Positions 35,073-43,705 of a DNA stretch of 64,000 bases are shown here, piece after piece. Under the pieces are notes generated by a model. That model was not told the origin of the DNA. It saw only the letters and a list, made by a program, of their open reading frames with translations, and searched no databases. How positions within the stretch are numbered: position 1 is the stretch's first letter; each line of letters begins with the position of its first letter. Made by a program: the position numbers and the translations under genes. Source of the stretch: Paenibacillus sp. 1781tsa1 (GTDB lineage: Bacteria; Bacillota; Bacilli; Paenibacillales; Paenibacillaceae); assembly GCF_024159265.1 (NCBI RefSeq), contig NZ_JAMYWY010000001.1, forward strand, positions 1,116,001 through 1,180,000, read 5' to 3'.

Positions 35073-36435
35073 TCAATTCAGTCTGAATGTTCAGGTTACA
35101 CATAACCCGTTGCAACTTCCACTGGAATCACTATTTTCAATGGCTGCACGAATCAATAAGAAACGTTCATTTTTGTTTGTAAGCAAACTGCTGGGCAAGC
35201 ACATCCCGGTTAACCCGTATACCTCGCTTCTGAGCGGGGCGGCATTGGCTGTTCTGTTATATGAGCACCTGACTGAGGAGACGGAAGAGACGAAAGTTCA
35301 GGTGGCCGAGTGGAAACGTGAGATGGTCAAGGGGCTTATTGATCCCCAGCAAGCCCGGCAAGTGTACAACATGCTGTTGCAAGAAAAGTTGAGTTTACCG
35401 GAAATAATTCGTTTTGTTGGTTTTGCGGAGACAGCTACAGCGTTGGGCCACAGCATGTACGAGATGTTTGCTGATCATGCTTCCTACATTCATACCACTC
35501 GTGAATATGTGCCAGCGATGCATCCGGATATTCAATTTGAAGAAGAGCATTCCCACGCGATGTCTCATCGTTGTTATGCGTTGGATCATGAAGCCTTTGC
35601 AGGAGAGGGCCCGATTGTGCTGGTGGACGATGAGATTACGACGGGCAAAACAACGTTGAATATCATTCGGGATATCCAGGCCAGCTATCCCCGGAAGCAA
35701 TATGTGATTGCTTCATTGCTGGATTGGCGCACGGAAGCAGACGAGCTCCGTTTTGCCGAGCTGGAAGCTGAGCTGGGAATTACAATTACTCCGTTAAGCC
35801 TGTTGAAGGGCCGCATTGAAGTGGCGGGGACTCCGCAGTTGGAAGCAACACAGCAAGATGAGAAGCTGCCCCAACATGCCGTAACGTTTCAGATATCTAC
35901 TGTTGCCGATGCCTTTGATCAACTTCATGCTACTTCGGAGGATGGCGAAGGTAAACGTAGCACAGCGAGCTACGTCCAGCTTACGGGCAGGTTTGGTATG
36001 CAATCCCGGCATAATGGCGTATTACGTCAGGAGATTAGCCGGATTGCAGAACGACTTCAGTCGCAGCGTACGGGAGAACGGACGTTGGTGATGGGAACAG
36101 GGGAGTTCATGTATATTCCGATGCGTATTGCCGCCGAGATGGGAGAAGGCGTGTTCTATCAATCCACTACCCGCAGTCCAATCCATACACATCCGGCTCC
36201 CGGATATGCTGTTGTTAGTGGTGCTGGATATGCCTCACCTGAAGACGCATCCGTTCGTAACTTTATCTATAACATCGCTCCGGGACAATATGACGAGATT
36301 TTTGTTCTGCTGGAGAGACAGATGTCCGAAGAACGAATGGAACCGATGTTGAAGGTACTGGGGCAGTTGGGATGTGGACACATCCATATCGTATATTGCG
36401 GCTTGCCAGAGAAGACAGGGGACAACGAGCAATGA
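35002..36435 (+). CDS. Phosphoribosyltransferase-TRSP protein of the Ter module
   Basis: 477 residues from ATG 35002, overlapping the CitE-like gene by 71 bases, with GGGGTG upstream. Residues 20-260 are a type I phosphoribosyltransferase-like domain with the PRPP loop PIVLVDDEITTGKTTLNII near 205. The C-terminal region (about 330-477) carries MGTGEFMYIPMRIA and STTRSPIHTH, the T-R-S-P motif that names the TRSP domain. It is predicted to join a base to phosphoribose in a nucleoside-like metabolite pathway in the cytoplasm. Its stop overlaps the next start (ATGA). Confidence 0.85.
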   Translation: MNSSILSGSCPNMNNNKTTFPILDQFSLNVQVTHNPLQLPLESLFSMAARINKKRSFLFVSKLLGKHIPVNPYTSLLSGAALAVLLYEHLTEETEETKVQVAEWKREMVKGLIDPQQARQVYNMLLQEKLSLPEIIRFVGFAETATALGHSMYEMFADHASYIHTTREYVPAMHPDIQFEEEHSHAMSHRCYALDHEAFAGEGPIVLVDDEITTGKTTLNIIRDIQASYPRKQYVIASLLDWRTEADELRFAELEAELGITITPLSLLKGRIEVAGTPQLEATQQDEKLPQHAVTFQISTVADAFDQLHATSEDGEGKRSTASYVQLTGRFGMQSRHNGVLRQEISRIAERLQSQRTGERTLVMGTGEFMYIPMRIAAEMGEGVFYQSTTRSPIHTHPAPGYAVVSGAGYASPEDASVRNFIYNIAPGQYDEIFVLLERQMSEERMEPMLKVLGQLGCGHIHIVYCGLPEKTGDNEQ

Positions 36436-37583
36436 ACTTAACTACACTGGAGCTAATCAGACAACGTGAGATTCCGTCTCCCGAGCGGATGGGCAGTTAT
36501 GATGCATCGGACGTTGTTTTCCTACTGAAGGATATCAGCCATGTGGATCTGGAAAAGGGAACGGGTGAACGGGAGCAAGCGATCCAATCCGGGGTTCATT
36601 ATTCGGAGATGCTGCCCGTGGAATACCAGCCCACAGCAGAATACATCGAGCTGTTCCATCAGACACTGGAACAATCCGCTGCAAGAATCGCGCGTCATAC
36701 CGCTATTGTGGCTGAGAAGATTGTAGAGCGCAGAGGACTGAATCTTGTTCTGGTATCTCTGGCTCGAGCCGGAACGCCTGTGGGCATCCTGATCAAGCGT
36801 TATATTGAATTGAAATACAAGGTGACGATTCCGCATTATAGCATTTCGATTATTCGTGGCAAGGGTATGGACGAGAACGCAATTTTATATATTTTACAGC
36901 AGCATGGTCTGGAAACTGCCATTCAATTTGTAGACGGTTGGACCGGCAAAGGGGCTATTCGCAAAGTGCTGAAAGAGTCCTGTGATCAAATGGAACGGAC
37001 TTATGGTGTAAGTCTTGATGATGATCTTGCCGTGTTGGCCGATCCGGGGCAATGTTCAGGCACGTTTGGGACGAGGGAAGATTATCTCATTCCTAGCGCT
37101 TGTCTGAATTCCACCGTCTCGGGACTGGTGAGCCGTACAGTACTTCGAGATGATCTGATTGGGCCGGCAGATTTTCACGGAGCCAAATGGTATCGCGAAT
37201 GGTCCTCTGCGGATGTGTCGACCCAATACGTGGATACTATCGCTCAGCATTTTCCGCAGATGATGGACCAAGTGGAGACTCGCTCGGACGACAATGCTAC
37301 CGATACTTCGGAAATCACCTGGAAAGGCTGGCAGGATATCGAGTCCATCCAGCAATCCTTTGGTATTGCGAACATCAATCTGATCAAACCGGGAATCGGG
37401 GAAACAACCCGAGTTCTGTTGCGCCGGGTCCCCTGGAAAATTCTTGTGGATCGACTGGACAATCCGGATTTACAACATATCATGATGCTCGCCAGAGACA
37501 GAAATGTGCCGGTTGAGGTATATCCGGGACTAACCTATTCCTGTTGCGGCATTATTCAATCCCTGGGAGGTGGCGGAGAATGA
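36432..37583 (+). CDS. StiP-like PRTase-PELOTA protein of the Ter module
   Basis: 383 residues from ATG 36432, coupled by ATGA overlap to the preceding gene. The N-terminal part matches the PRTase_1 family, once named cysteine protease StiP: VVFLLKDISHVDLEKGTGERE near 29, YSEMLPVEY near 57, LVSLARAGTPVGILIKRYI near 108, and the loop VDGWTGKGAIRKVL near 173. The C-terminal 90 residues (TTRVLLRRVPWKILVD and PVEVYPGLTYSCCGII) resemble a PELOTA-type RNA-binding domain. It is probably the second transferase of the Ter nucleoside-like pathway; the protease name is likely misleading. Confidence 0.85.
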   Translation: MNLTTLELIRQREIPSPERMGSYDASDVVFLLKDISHVDLEKGTGEREQAIQSGVHYSEMLPVEYQPTAEYIELFHQTLEQSAARIARHTAIVAEKIVERRGLNLVLVSLARAGTPVGILIKRYIELKYKVTIPHYSISIIRGKGMDENAILYILQQHGLETAIQFVDGWTGKGAIRKVLKESCDQMERTYGVSLDDDLAVLADPGQCSGTFGTREDYLIPSACLNSTVSGLVSRTVLRDDLIGPADFHGAKWYREWSSADVSTQYVDTIAQHFPQMMDQVETRSDDNATDTSEITWKGWQDIESIQQSFGIANINLIKPGIGETTRVLLRRVPWKILVDRLDNPDLQHIMMLARDRNVPVEVYPGLTYSCCGIIQSLGGGGE

Positions 37584-38431
37584 TGATCTACGCAAGTGAT
37601 CTGGACCAGACGCTGGTGTACTCCCGTCGTGCGCTCCGTATTCCCGAAGATACACCGGGACTTGTTCCCGCAGAGTGGATTAACGGCAAGTTGTCCGCTT
37701 TTATGTCAGCATATGCACTGGAGCGATTGCAGTCTTTGCCACAAGACATTGTATTTATGCCTGTGACTACACGTACAGTGGAGCAGTACCGGCGCATTCA
37801 TATTTTTCAGACGGAATGTATTCCGAAATATGCGGTGACGAGTAATGGGGGAAACATCATTGTTGACGGTCAGGTAGACGATGAATGGAACTTGCATATT
37901 CGTTCTTTGCTTCGTCAGCAGGCAGCTGCTCCCGAAGAGATCCTGGATTTATTTGACGATGTACTGAGCCCGGAATGGGTGATTAACCAGCGATTGTGTG
38001 ATGAGCTGTTCTATGCATTGTTGATCGAACGTGACAAGCTTCCAATGGAGCGTATTGCCGACAAGATTCGGGTGTTAGAGACGCTTGGATGGGAGAGTTC
38101 GATTCAGGGTCGGAAGCTCTATCTGGTGCCTTCGGCCGTAAACAAACGAGCTGCAGTGGAGCATATTAGGCAACGCATTGGCGATGTGCCTGTGATTGCT
38201 TCGGGCGATTCCTTGCTGGATCGCTGTTTGCTGGACTTTGCGCAGCATGCCATTGCTCCATCTCACGGAGAGTTGCATGTGGAGAGACAGCGTGTGCCTG
38301 AGCAAGTACCGTATCAATTTACGGAACAATTTGGTGCATTTGCAGCAGATGAGATTCTCGATTACGTTCACCGTATTCATAACGATCAACAGATCCAGAG
38401 ACACCATGCCGAGATAAGGGAGACCGTATAA
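37580..38431 (+). CDS. HAD-family phosphatase of the Ter module
   Basis: 283 residues from ATG 37580, overlapping the previous stop; ATG 37583 is an alternative one codon later. HAD motif I is YASDLDQTLVYSRR (nucleophile Asp near residue 6), motif II PVTTRT near 60, and motif IV SGDSLLD near 214, giving a Cof-type phosphatase layout. It would dephosphorylate a nucleotide-like intermediate of the Ter pathway. It is the fourth gene of the coupled biosynthetic set and abuts the ATP-grasp gene. Confidence 0.88.
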   Translation: MMIYASDLDQTLVYSRRALRIPEDTPGLVPAEWINGKLSAFMSAYALERLQSLPQDIVFMPVTTRTVEQYRRIHIFQTECIPKYAVTSNGGNIIVDGQVDDEWNLHIRSLLRQQAAAPEEILDLFDDVLSPEWVINQRLCDELFYALLIERDKLPMERIADKIRVLETLGWESSIQGRKLYLVPSAVNKRAAVEHIRQRIGDVPVIASGDSLLDRCLLDFAQHAIAPSHGELHVERQRVPEQVPYQFTEQFGAFAADEILDYVHRIHNDQQIQRHHAEIRETV

Positions 38432-39481
38432 ATGAAAAAAATGAAGATTTACTTCAACCGTTGGTTCTCTGTAACGTATCATTATATGAATGCAATTCGG
38501 GACAATGAGGATGGGTTGGAATTTGAAATATACGGCACGCATCCTGATCCGGGACACATGGCATTACAGGGCTGTGATGTTGCAGAAGTTGAACCGCGTG
38601 TAACGGGCCGGGAATATGTAGATTTTTGCCTCGACTTTTGCCGTCGTCATCAGATTGATGTCTTTATTCCGCGCTGGAACATGCTGGACATCAGCAGACA
38701 TATCTCCCTGTTTGAAGAGATCGGTACACGGGTTATCGTATGCTCGGACACGGAATTGCTGGAACAATTGATGGAAAAAGACCGGTTCTATGAATCGGTA
38801 CGTGAGAAGGGCATTATGGAGATTCCGGATTATTTCACGGTCAGTAATGCTGCTCAATTCCAGCAAGCCTATGAGGCGTTGCGTGCACGTGGACATGATG
38901 TATGCTTCAAACCATGTAATGGTGAGGGCGGCATGGGATTCCGTGTGATCAACAATGAGCGTGATCCGTTGCAGGAGTTGTTCGGATATGCGCTGAACTC
39001 GATTTCATATGAAGATGCCCTGCGTGCGTTCTCTTCTGCTCCGTCCTTTCAAAATGTCATGGTGATGGAGGTACTGGAAGGATATGAATACAGCATAGAT
39101 TGTCTTTCGGATAGCAATGGGAAACTTATAACGGCCATTCCGCGTAGAAAAGAAAGAGGACGTTTGCGTTTGCTCGAAGAAAACGAGGAACTGCTGGCAA
39201 TTGCCCGTAATGTGGCAGAGGTATATCGGATTCCTTATAATTTTAATATACAGATGAAGTATCGCAAGGATACACCGAAGCTGCTGGAGATCAATCCGCG
39301 TATGTCGGGTGGGTTGCACATGTCTTGTCTGTCGGGCGTGAACTTCCCGTATCTGGCGGTTAAGTCTGCACTTGGCCATGATATTGGACCCCTTCATCCG
39401 AAGTTTGGCATATTGGGAAGTCATATCGAGCAGCCATATATAATCGACGTTCAGAAGGTAAGCGGAGTACACCACGTCTAG
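38432..39481 (+). CDS. ATP-grasp enzyme of the Ter module
   Basis: 349 residues from ATG 38432, which follows the previous stop with no gap. The ATP-grasp fold is shown by DVCFKPCNGEGGMGFRVI near 155 (nucleotide-binding Lys and Gly loop), VMVMEVLEGYEYSIDCL near 208, and KLLEINPRMSGGLHMSCL near 287 (metal-binding E-x-N-P-R). It would form an amide or similar bond using ATP, the ligation step of the Ter nucleoside-like metabolite pathway. It is the last gene of this transcript before a separate promoter. Confidence 0.9.
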   Translation: MKKMKIYFNRWFSVTYHYMNAIRDNEDGLEFEIYGTHPDPGHMALQGCDVAEVEPRVTGREYVDFCLDFCRRHQIDVFIPRWNMLDISRHISLFEEIGTRVIVCSDTELLEQLMEKDRFYESVREKGIMEIPDYFTVSNAAQFQQAYEALRARGHDVCFKPCNGEGGMGFRVINNERDPLQELFGYALNSISYEDALRAFSSAPSFQNVMVMEVLEGYEYSIDCLSDSNGKLITAIPRRKERGRLRLLEENEELLAIARNVAEVYRIPYNFNIQMKYRKDTPKLLEINPRMSGGLHMSCLSGVNFPYLAVKSALGHDIGPLHPKFGILGSHIEQPYIIDVQKVSGVHHV

Positions 39482-39500
39482 CTGAGAAATTCCCTCAACA

Positions 39501-39530
39501 TTGACACCTTCTGGATGGTTTTTTTACAAT
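39501..39530 (+). promoter_or_regulatory. Sigma-A promoter for the TelA unit
   Basis: Consensus TTGACA (39501-39506), an 18-base spacer and TACAAT (39525-39530) lie 35 bases before the next start codon. The membrane protein-TelA unit can therefore be made without the stress promoter at 29844. Confidence 0.75.
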
Positions 39531-39564
39531 ACGGATAAGTGTTGTTAAGGCAGGAGGACAAGTA

Positions 39565-40317
39565 ATGTTACGGAAAACGAAGATAGGTATAGGCGCATTG
39601 GTCGGTTATGGTCTCGCGGCGATCACGAGTCCCTTTCTACCGGATGTCATCACGTGGGCAATTCCGGCACTGGCAACTGTGGTCGGGGGATTGATTCCTT
39701 CACGTTCCACGCCACGCACACAGGTGGAGGGTTCGTCATCAGCCCATGTACCCATAACAGATATCGGAAATGAACCATCCCGCTTGAATGGTGGACAAGC
39801 ACCGAGCGCAGTGCCAACAGGGGCAAGAGAAGCTTCTCTGGTACAGCCTCATTCGAGCTCCACTCCCGCACAACATGCGGGCTCAGAACAAGCAAAGCCT
39901 TCCCGGACCGAACCAGATCCTGTATTTGATCCGGTGATTGAATACCTGGAAGTTCTGGAGGACATGATTATCTCCGAAGGTCAGAAGAACGAGCTGGATA
40001 ATGAGATCGTGGAGAAATCACTGGCTTTGTTTGCCCGTCTGCAGCGTGTAATTCCTTCCCTTCAGGAGCTAAACAACGGGGATATTAACCATACGGTGCG
40101 CAGACTGATTTTAAAAGACCTGAACGGTTTTATTAATCCATTTCTACGATTGAGCGGAGAAGCCAAACGGAACAATCGCCGTATGCTTCTGAATGGCCTT
40201 CGAGACGTGGATTCCAAGATATCGGATATTGTATCAACGATTGAACATAAAGACTTAATGGAGCTTCAGAACAAAGCGGAACTAATACATCAACGGTATA
40301 ACAGCTCTGAATTATAG
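39565..40317 (+). CDS. Membrane-anchored protein preceding TelA
   Basis: 250 residues from ATG 39565, with AGGAGGACAAGTA upstream. Two hydrophobic helices (about 9-25 and 28-45) are followed by a Pro/Ser/Ala-rich linker (48-118) and a helical C-terminal domain (120-250) with EYLEVLEDMIISEGQKNE and FARLQRVIPSLQELNNG. Its position immediately before telA matches XpaC-like partners of TelA in Bacillales, and the helical domain is compatible, but I see no diagnostic motif. It probably assembles with TelA at the membrane. Confidence 0.6.
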   Translation: MLRKTKIGIGALVGYGLAAITSPFLPDVITWAIPALATVVGGLIPSRSTPRTQVEGSSSAHVPITDIGNEPSRLNGGQAPSAVPTGAREASLVQPHSSSTPAQHAGSEQAKPSRTEPDPVFDPVIEYLEVLEDMIISEGQKNELDNEIVEKSLALFARLQRVIPSLQELNNGDINHTVRRLILKDLNGFINPFLRLSGEAKRNNRRMLLNGLRDVDSKISDIVSTIEHKDLMELQNKAELIHQRYNSSEL

Positions 40318-40328
40318 GAGGGATTGGC

Positions 40329-41432
40329 ATGGCAACGGAATGGGCTCAGTTGAAGCAGGAAGATGAGCAACGGATTAACCAGGAAGCAACGCAGCTTATT
40401 CAGAAAGTGTCCCAAAGTGATCCGGCTCACCTGGATACCTTAATGGATGATATCGGTAAATTGGGTGTGAAAACACAAGAGAGAGCAGGACAGACCCTCA
40501 AGTTGCTTGATCGCCCAGTCAATGAACTGATGTCCGGGAATCGGGCAGAGGTATCAAACATGATCCTGAAGCTCCGTGATGAATGCGAGAGTCTGCAGCA
40601 GAGTAAAAATGTGAGTTTTGTGGGGAAATTGTTACGCAAGAGCCCGCTGAAAAACTACGTGTACCGGTATCAATCCGTTCGTACGAACATTGATGCGATT
40701 ATTAACGGGTTGCGGGACGGTAAGGACAACCTGGAAGAAAGCATCGTGAACATGCGTCAGCTGAAACGTTCTTCCATTCAGGAGATCTACAATCTGCAGA
40801 CCAAAATCTCCTTTGGTAATCAATTGAAAGCATTGTTTGAAACCGAGATCGCCAAGCCTGAGAACGAGAATCGTAAAGCGCATCTGGAGCGTGGATTGCG
40901 TAAGGTGGTTACACGTACCCAATCCATGACAGAGATGATTATGCTGTACAACCAGGCGATTGCAGCTACCGACATCATTAATGACAACAATGACAAGCTG
41001 ATTGATTCAGTGAATAATGCCATTGATAAAACAGCAAATCTGATCACCGTTTCGGCCATGATTGCGATGGCACTTAATGATCAGGAGAAGGTCATCTCTG
41101 CTGTGGAAGCGACCAATAAGACAATTGAAGATCAATTCAAGGAAAACGCCAGATTGCTGAAAACAACAACAGAGAAAACGAATGAGTTGTTGTCCAAACC
41201 GGCCATGTCTCTTGAAGCGGTCAATCAGGCGATGGGTGATCTGATGTCTGCGCTGGATCTGTCCGAGCAGTCGAATCGCCGTATCATCGAGAGCTGTAAT
41301 GACTATACCAACAAGATGACAACACTTAACGCCAAAATGAGTGATCGACTGGGTCTGGAAGGGCCGAAAGCTGCTGCCATTCCGGAGAAAAACAAACCGG
41401 ATTCCAGTGCTTTAGGATCTTTCCTAGATTAG
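40329..41432 (+). CDS. telA: TelA-family toxic-anion resistance protein
   Basis: 367 residues from ATG 40329, with GGAGGGATTGGC upstream and 11 bases after the previous stop. The protein is almost entirely coiled coil, with the TelA family pattern: SQSDPAHLDTLMDDIGKLG near 28, KNYVYRYQSVRTNIDAII near 107, and a long central region with NDNNDKLIDSVNNAIDKT near 214. TelA proteins are cytoplasmic and are linked to resistance to tellurite and to envelope-active compounds; the mechanism is unknown. It ends at a terminator. Confidence 0.9.
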   Translation: MATEWAQLKQEDEQRINQEATQLIQKVSQSDPAHLDTLMDDIGKLGVKTQERAGQTLKLLDRPVNELMSGNRAEVSNMILKLRDECESLQQSKNVSFVGKLLRKSPLKNYVYRYQSVRTNIDAIINGLRDGKDNLEESIVNMRQLKRSSIQEIYNLQTKISFGNQLKALFETEIAKPENENRKAHLERGLRKVVTRTQSMTEMIMLYNQAIAATDIINDNNDKLIDSVNNAIDKTANLITVSAMIAMALNDQEKVISAVEATNKTIEDQFKENARLLKTTTEKTNELLSKPAMSLEAVNQAMGDLMSALDLSEQSNRRIIESCNDYTNKMTTLNAKMSDRLGLEGPKAAAIPEKNKPDSSALGSFLD

Positions 41433-41486
41433 GGTAGGACTCGCTGCATATCGTATCGAGATTGCTACATGGTTTTATTTTCTACG

Positions 41487-41513
41487 AGGGACGCTGAGTG
41501 CGTCTCTTTGTTT
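41487..41513 (+). terminator. TelA terminator
   Basis: AGGGACGC (41487-41494) pairs with GCGTCTCT (41500-41507, one wobble) around a TGAGT loop, then TTGTTTC. It lies inside the longest version of the next frame, which argues for a downstream start there. Confidence 0.7.
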
Positions 41514-41570
41514 CATTTATTTGATAGAATGAAGGTAAAATCTGGGGTTGTGCGAAGGAGCTTGCTGAAC

Positions 41571-42137
41571 ATGCTGGACTTTTCATTCGAGATTATTGAT
41601 GAGACCAAAATTAATATTCAATACAAATATGGCAGTCAGTTCTTTAACTTTAACCTGTATTATGCCAACGGGAATTGGACGCTTCATCCATTTGACGGCA
41701 TACTGATCCAAAATCGTGAAATGTGCAGTCTGATTGTGTCTGAACTGCTCCGTAACAAGGACTTTCATGTCATGTTGGCCAAAGAGAAAATTATCCTATC
41801 TCAGCTGCGTACGAGTGTTAATCTCCAGTCCAATGAGCCGGATGAATGGGTAGCAGATCGGAGAAACGCAGATTATTCCAGACATGATGATGAGTTGATG
41901 GATTACATAGGGAACCACAGTTTCGAAGACATATTACAGCTTGAGCAAGAACAGGTTGAGGCCAGAGTGCAATTCTTCCAACAGATCATTCAGAGAATGT
42001 TTATGGAGGGACTTGGACCGGAAGATGCTGATTTTATTAAAGTTCAAGCCGTGATACGGATATATAAAGAGACATACGATCGTCTTGGTGAGTTGAAGGA
42101 TCACAATAGGGGAGATCGTGGACGCAGAAGATGGTAG
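41571..42137 (+). CDS. Conserved-looking protein of unknown function
   Basis: 188 residues from ATG 41571, with GAAGGAG ten bases upstream. Two earlier in-frame ATGs exist (41469 and 41529), but the first lies before the TelA terminator and neither has a good ribosome binding site. The N-terminal 85 residues have a beta-rich start (FSFEIIDETKINIQYKYG), and the C-terminal half is helical and charged, ending in an Arg-rich tail GDRGRRRW. No signal peptide or membrane segment. Unrecognised; it may be a late member of the Ter locus. Confidence 0.6.
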   Translation: MLDFSFEIIDETKINIQYKYGSQFFNFNLYYANGNWTLHPFDGILIQNREMCSLIVSELLRNKDFHVMLAKEKIILSQLRTSVNLQSNEPDEWVADRRNADYSRHDDELMDYIGNHSFEDILQLEQEQVEARVQFFQQIIQRMFMEGLGPEDADFIKVQAVIRIYKETYDRLGELKDHNRGDRGRRRW

Positions 42138-42153
42138 GATGTAAAGTTGAAAA

Positions 42154-42190
42154 AAAGGTTCATCAGCCATAGGCAGATGAACCTTTGTGT
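42154..42190. terminator. Rho-independent terminator
   Basis: An 11-bp perfect stem (AAAGGTTCATC at 42154-42164 with GATGAACCTTT at 42176-42186) is preceded by an A-run and followed by GTGTT. It closes the Ter locus and would work best for the minus-strand gene at 42202. Confidence 0.8.
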
Positions 42191-42201
42191 TCTTCGGATA
42201 C

Positions 42202-42414
42202 TCAAGGGAGGTGAATGGTTTGGATATGATCGGTATGCATCATTAAAGAAGTCTCATCTGCTTCTACCAATGCAAGCAAGTGGCTGTCTGCATTCTTTAA
42301 TAACCCTGCTCGGTAAGGCTTGCAACCGAGGTTGAGTACAACAAGTTCACCTATCATGCTTTTGACATGTGATTCATTAACGTAGACGATCCCTTCTTTA
42401 CAGCTCATTTCCAT
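42202..42414 (-). CDS. Small protein, start codon uncertain
   Basis: 70 residues if ATG 42414 is used: MEMSCKEGIVYVNESHV, then IGELVVLNLGCKPYRAGLL and LALVEADETSLMMHTDHIQ, a compact beta-rich pattern that looks like a real protein. The coding pattern continues upstream in frame to about 42471 (TGEDLIQYKVRTDVRWDY) with no ATG, GTG or TTG. The only good ribosome binding site (GGGGAGG at 42459-42465) precedes CTG 42456 and ATT 42453. TTA at 42471 sits where a TTG start might have been. It may be a start-lost relic or use a rare start. Family unknown. Confidence 0.45.
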   Translation of the reverse strand: MEMSCKEGIVYVNESHVKSMIGELVVLNLGCKPYRAGLLKNADSHLLALVEADETSLMMHTDHIQTIHLP

Positions 42415-42471
42415 ATAGTCCCAGCGTACGTCCGTACGTACCTTGTACTGAATCAGGTCCTCCCCGGTTAA

Positions 42472-42867
42472 TTTTGCTCTCTCTCCCCAACAAACTTCTT
42501 ATTCCTTGACCATTCATAGACATAGTGTTTTAAGTTTTACCCCTTCCATGATATAAGTTCAGATGGACAAAAATGGTGGATGTGATTCTGATCCCTTCCA
42601 TTCGTCATTCATGTCTGCCTGTAGTTTAAGCATAAGTGACATGCCTTTTGAAGGGACTAGCCAGTTAACTATATTTATATTAATTTGGCTATAATCTATT
42701 AGAATGTATGTATATTTATAGATTAATAACTCGATTATTCCGCATTATGACAAGTGAAGTTGGATGTGACATGTACAGGACTGTGTATTCGCCGTACGAC
42801 TTTCTGTGCTTCTGCATAGGATGGTGTACGAGTCTGCGGGCGAATCTTACAGGTACTCGAAAGGCGG
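42472..42867. other. Non-coding stretch
   Basis: About 400 bases with no convincing gene on either strand. AT-rich sequence with a TATAAT at 42690-42695 precedes the CotH-like fragment and may be its relic promoter. Confidence 0.5.
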
Positions 42868-43023
42868 ATGGAAATGGCTCTTCCTGTCTACCATATCAGC
42901 TTGTCTCCAACCGAATATCAACAGTTAACGTCCAATATATGGTCAGAGACGTTTGTGAACAGCACGATGCAGATGGACGGCAGGCCGTTTCCAATCCGGA
43001 TTCGATACCGGGGAGGACATACC
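42868..43023 (+). pseudogene. CotH-like spore coat protein, N-terminal fragment
   Basis: ATG 42868, with AAGGCGG upstream, encodes MEMALPVYHISLSPTEYQQL, then NIWSETFVNSTMQMDG and PIRIRYRGGHT. This is the N-terminus of CotH-family proteins, with the conserved IWS and IRYRG-H motifs; they are spore coat protein kinases or morphogenetic proteins in Bacillales. After HT at 43023 the similarity stops abruptly. The next expected residues (GYVKKSFEI) are found on the opposite strand at 43555, so an inversion has cut the gene here. Confidence 0.75.
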
Positions 43024-43556
43024 GCTCTTGATTTTCTCATACCATGTGTAATTCTGATGAAATCTATCAAAGTTCCCTGTAAGCACAGCTTCACTTAACC
43101 AGCGTAAATAATTGTCCGTATCCATTCTCGATTGTAAAAAACGAAACAATTCCAGCCTGGACTTTGTGTTCAACTGCTGAATAAAATTACGCAGCCTTGT
43201 GCGATCCACATCCTTACCCCGAATTAAGCTATACCCGGACAATAGATCGGTGCTTCAGCAGAGGTATCTGAATTTATCGTAAAACCAGCATGATCATTCA
43301 CCGCATAGAAGATGCTGCGCACAGGGATTTTCCTTTGGCGAAAAAAGAAGGATTTCACACCTTCGATCCGCAGGTATACACCCTGAAGCTGCCCATTCAG
43401 ATAGAGTACTGTTGGGAAGACGGAGCGGGTACACGAATCGACTCAAAAAAGCGAAACGAAAGTGCATTGCGCAGCAACGAAGGATCATCATACTCCGCAT
43501 TAAAATGGTACGTCCTGCTGGCCGTGCGAATCTCAAATGATTTTTTGACATAGCCA
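43024..43556 (-). pseudogene. CotH-like spore coat protein, inverted middle section
   Basis: Read on the minus strand from 43555, the sequence gives GYVKKSFEIRTASRTYHFNA and DDPSLLRNALSFRFFESI. After a frameshift near 43390 comes LYLNGQLQGVYLRIEGVKSF and then IFYAVNDHAGF. After another, about 43230, comes SGYSLIRGKDVDRTRLRNFI and MDTDNYLRWLSEAVLTGNFD, ending at HQNYTWYEK near 43030. This is the CotH sequence continuing exactly where the plus-strand fragment stops. The segment is therefore inverted within the gene and carries at least two frameshifts. The C-terminal domain that should follow is missing. Confidence 0.75.
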
Positions 43557-43705
43557 ACTTGTTGTTTTTCCCGTTAATGGACATTTCACTGAATCGTCCA
43601 CGGGCGTTCAGCAAAATTTCTATACAAACAAATTAAAGTAATATAATATAATTTAAAATCAGAGTTAATTAATTGGAATAGTTTGTATTGACAGGGGGGA
43701 ATGAA

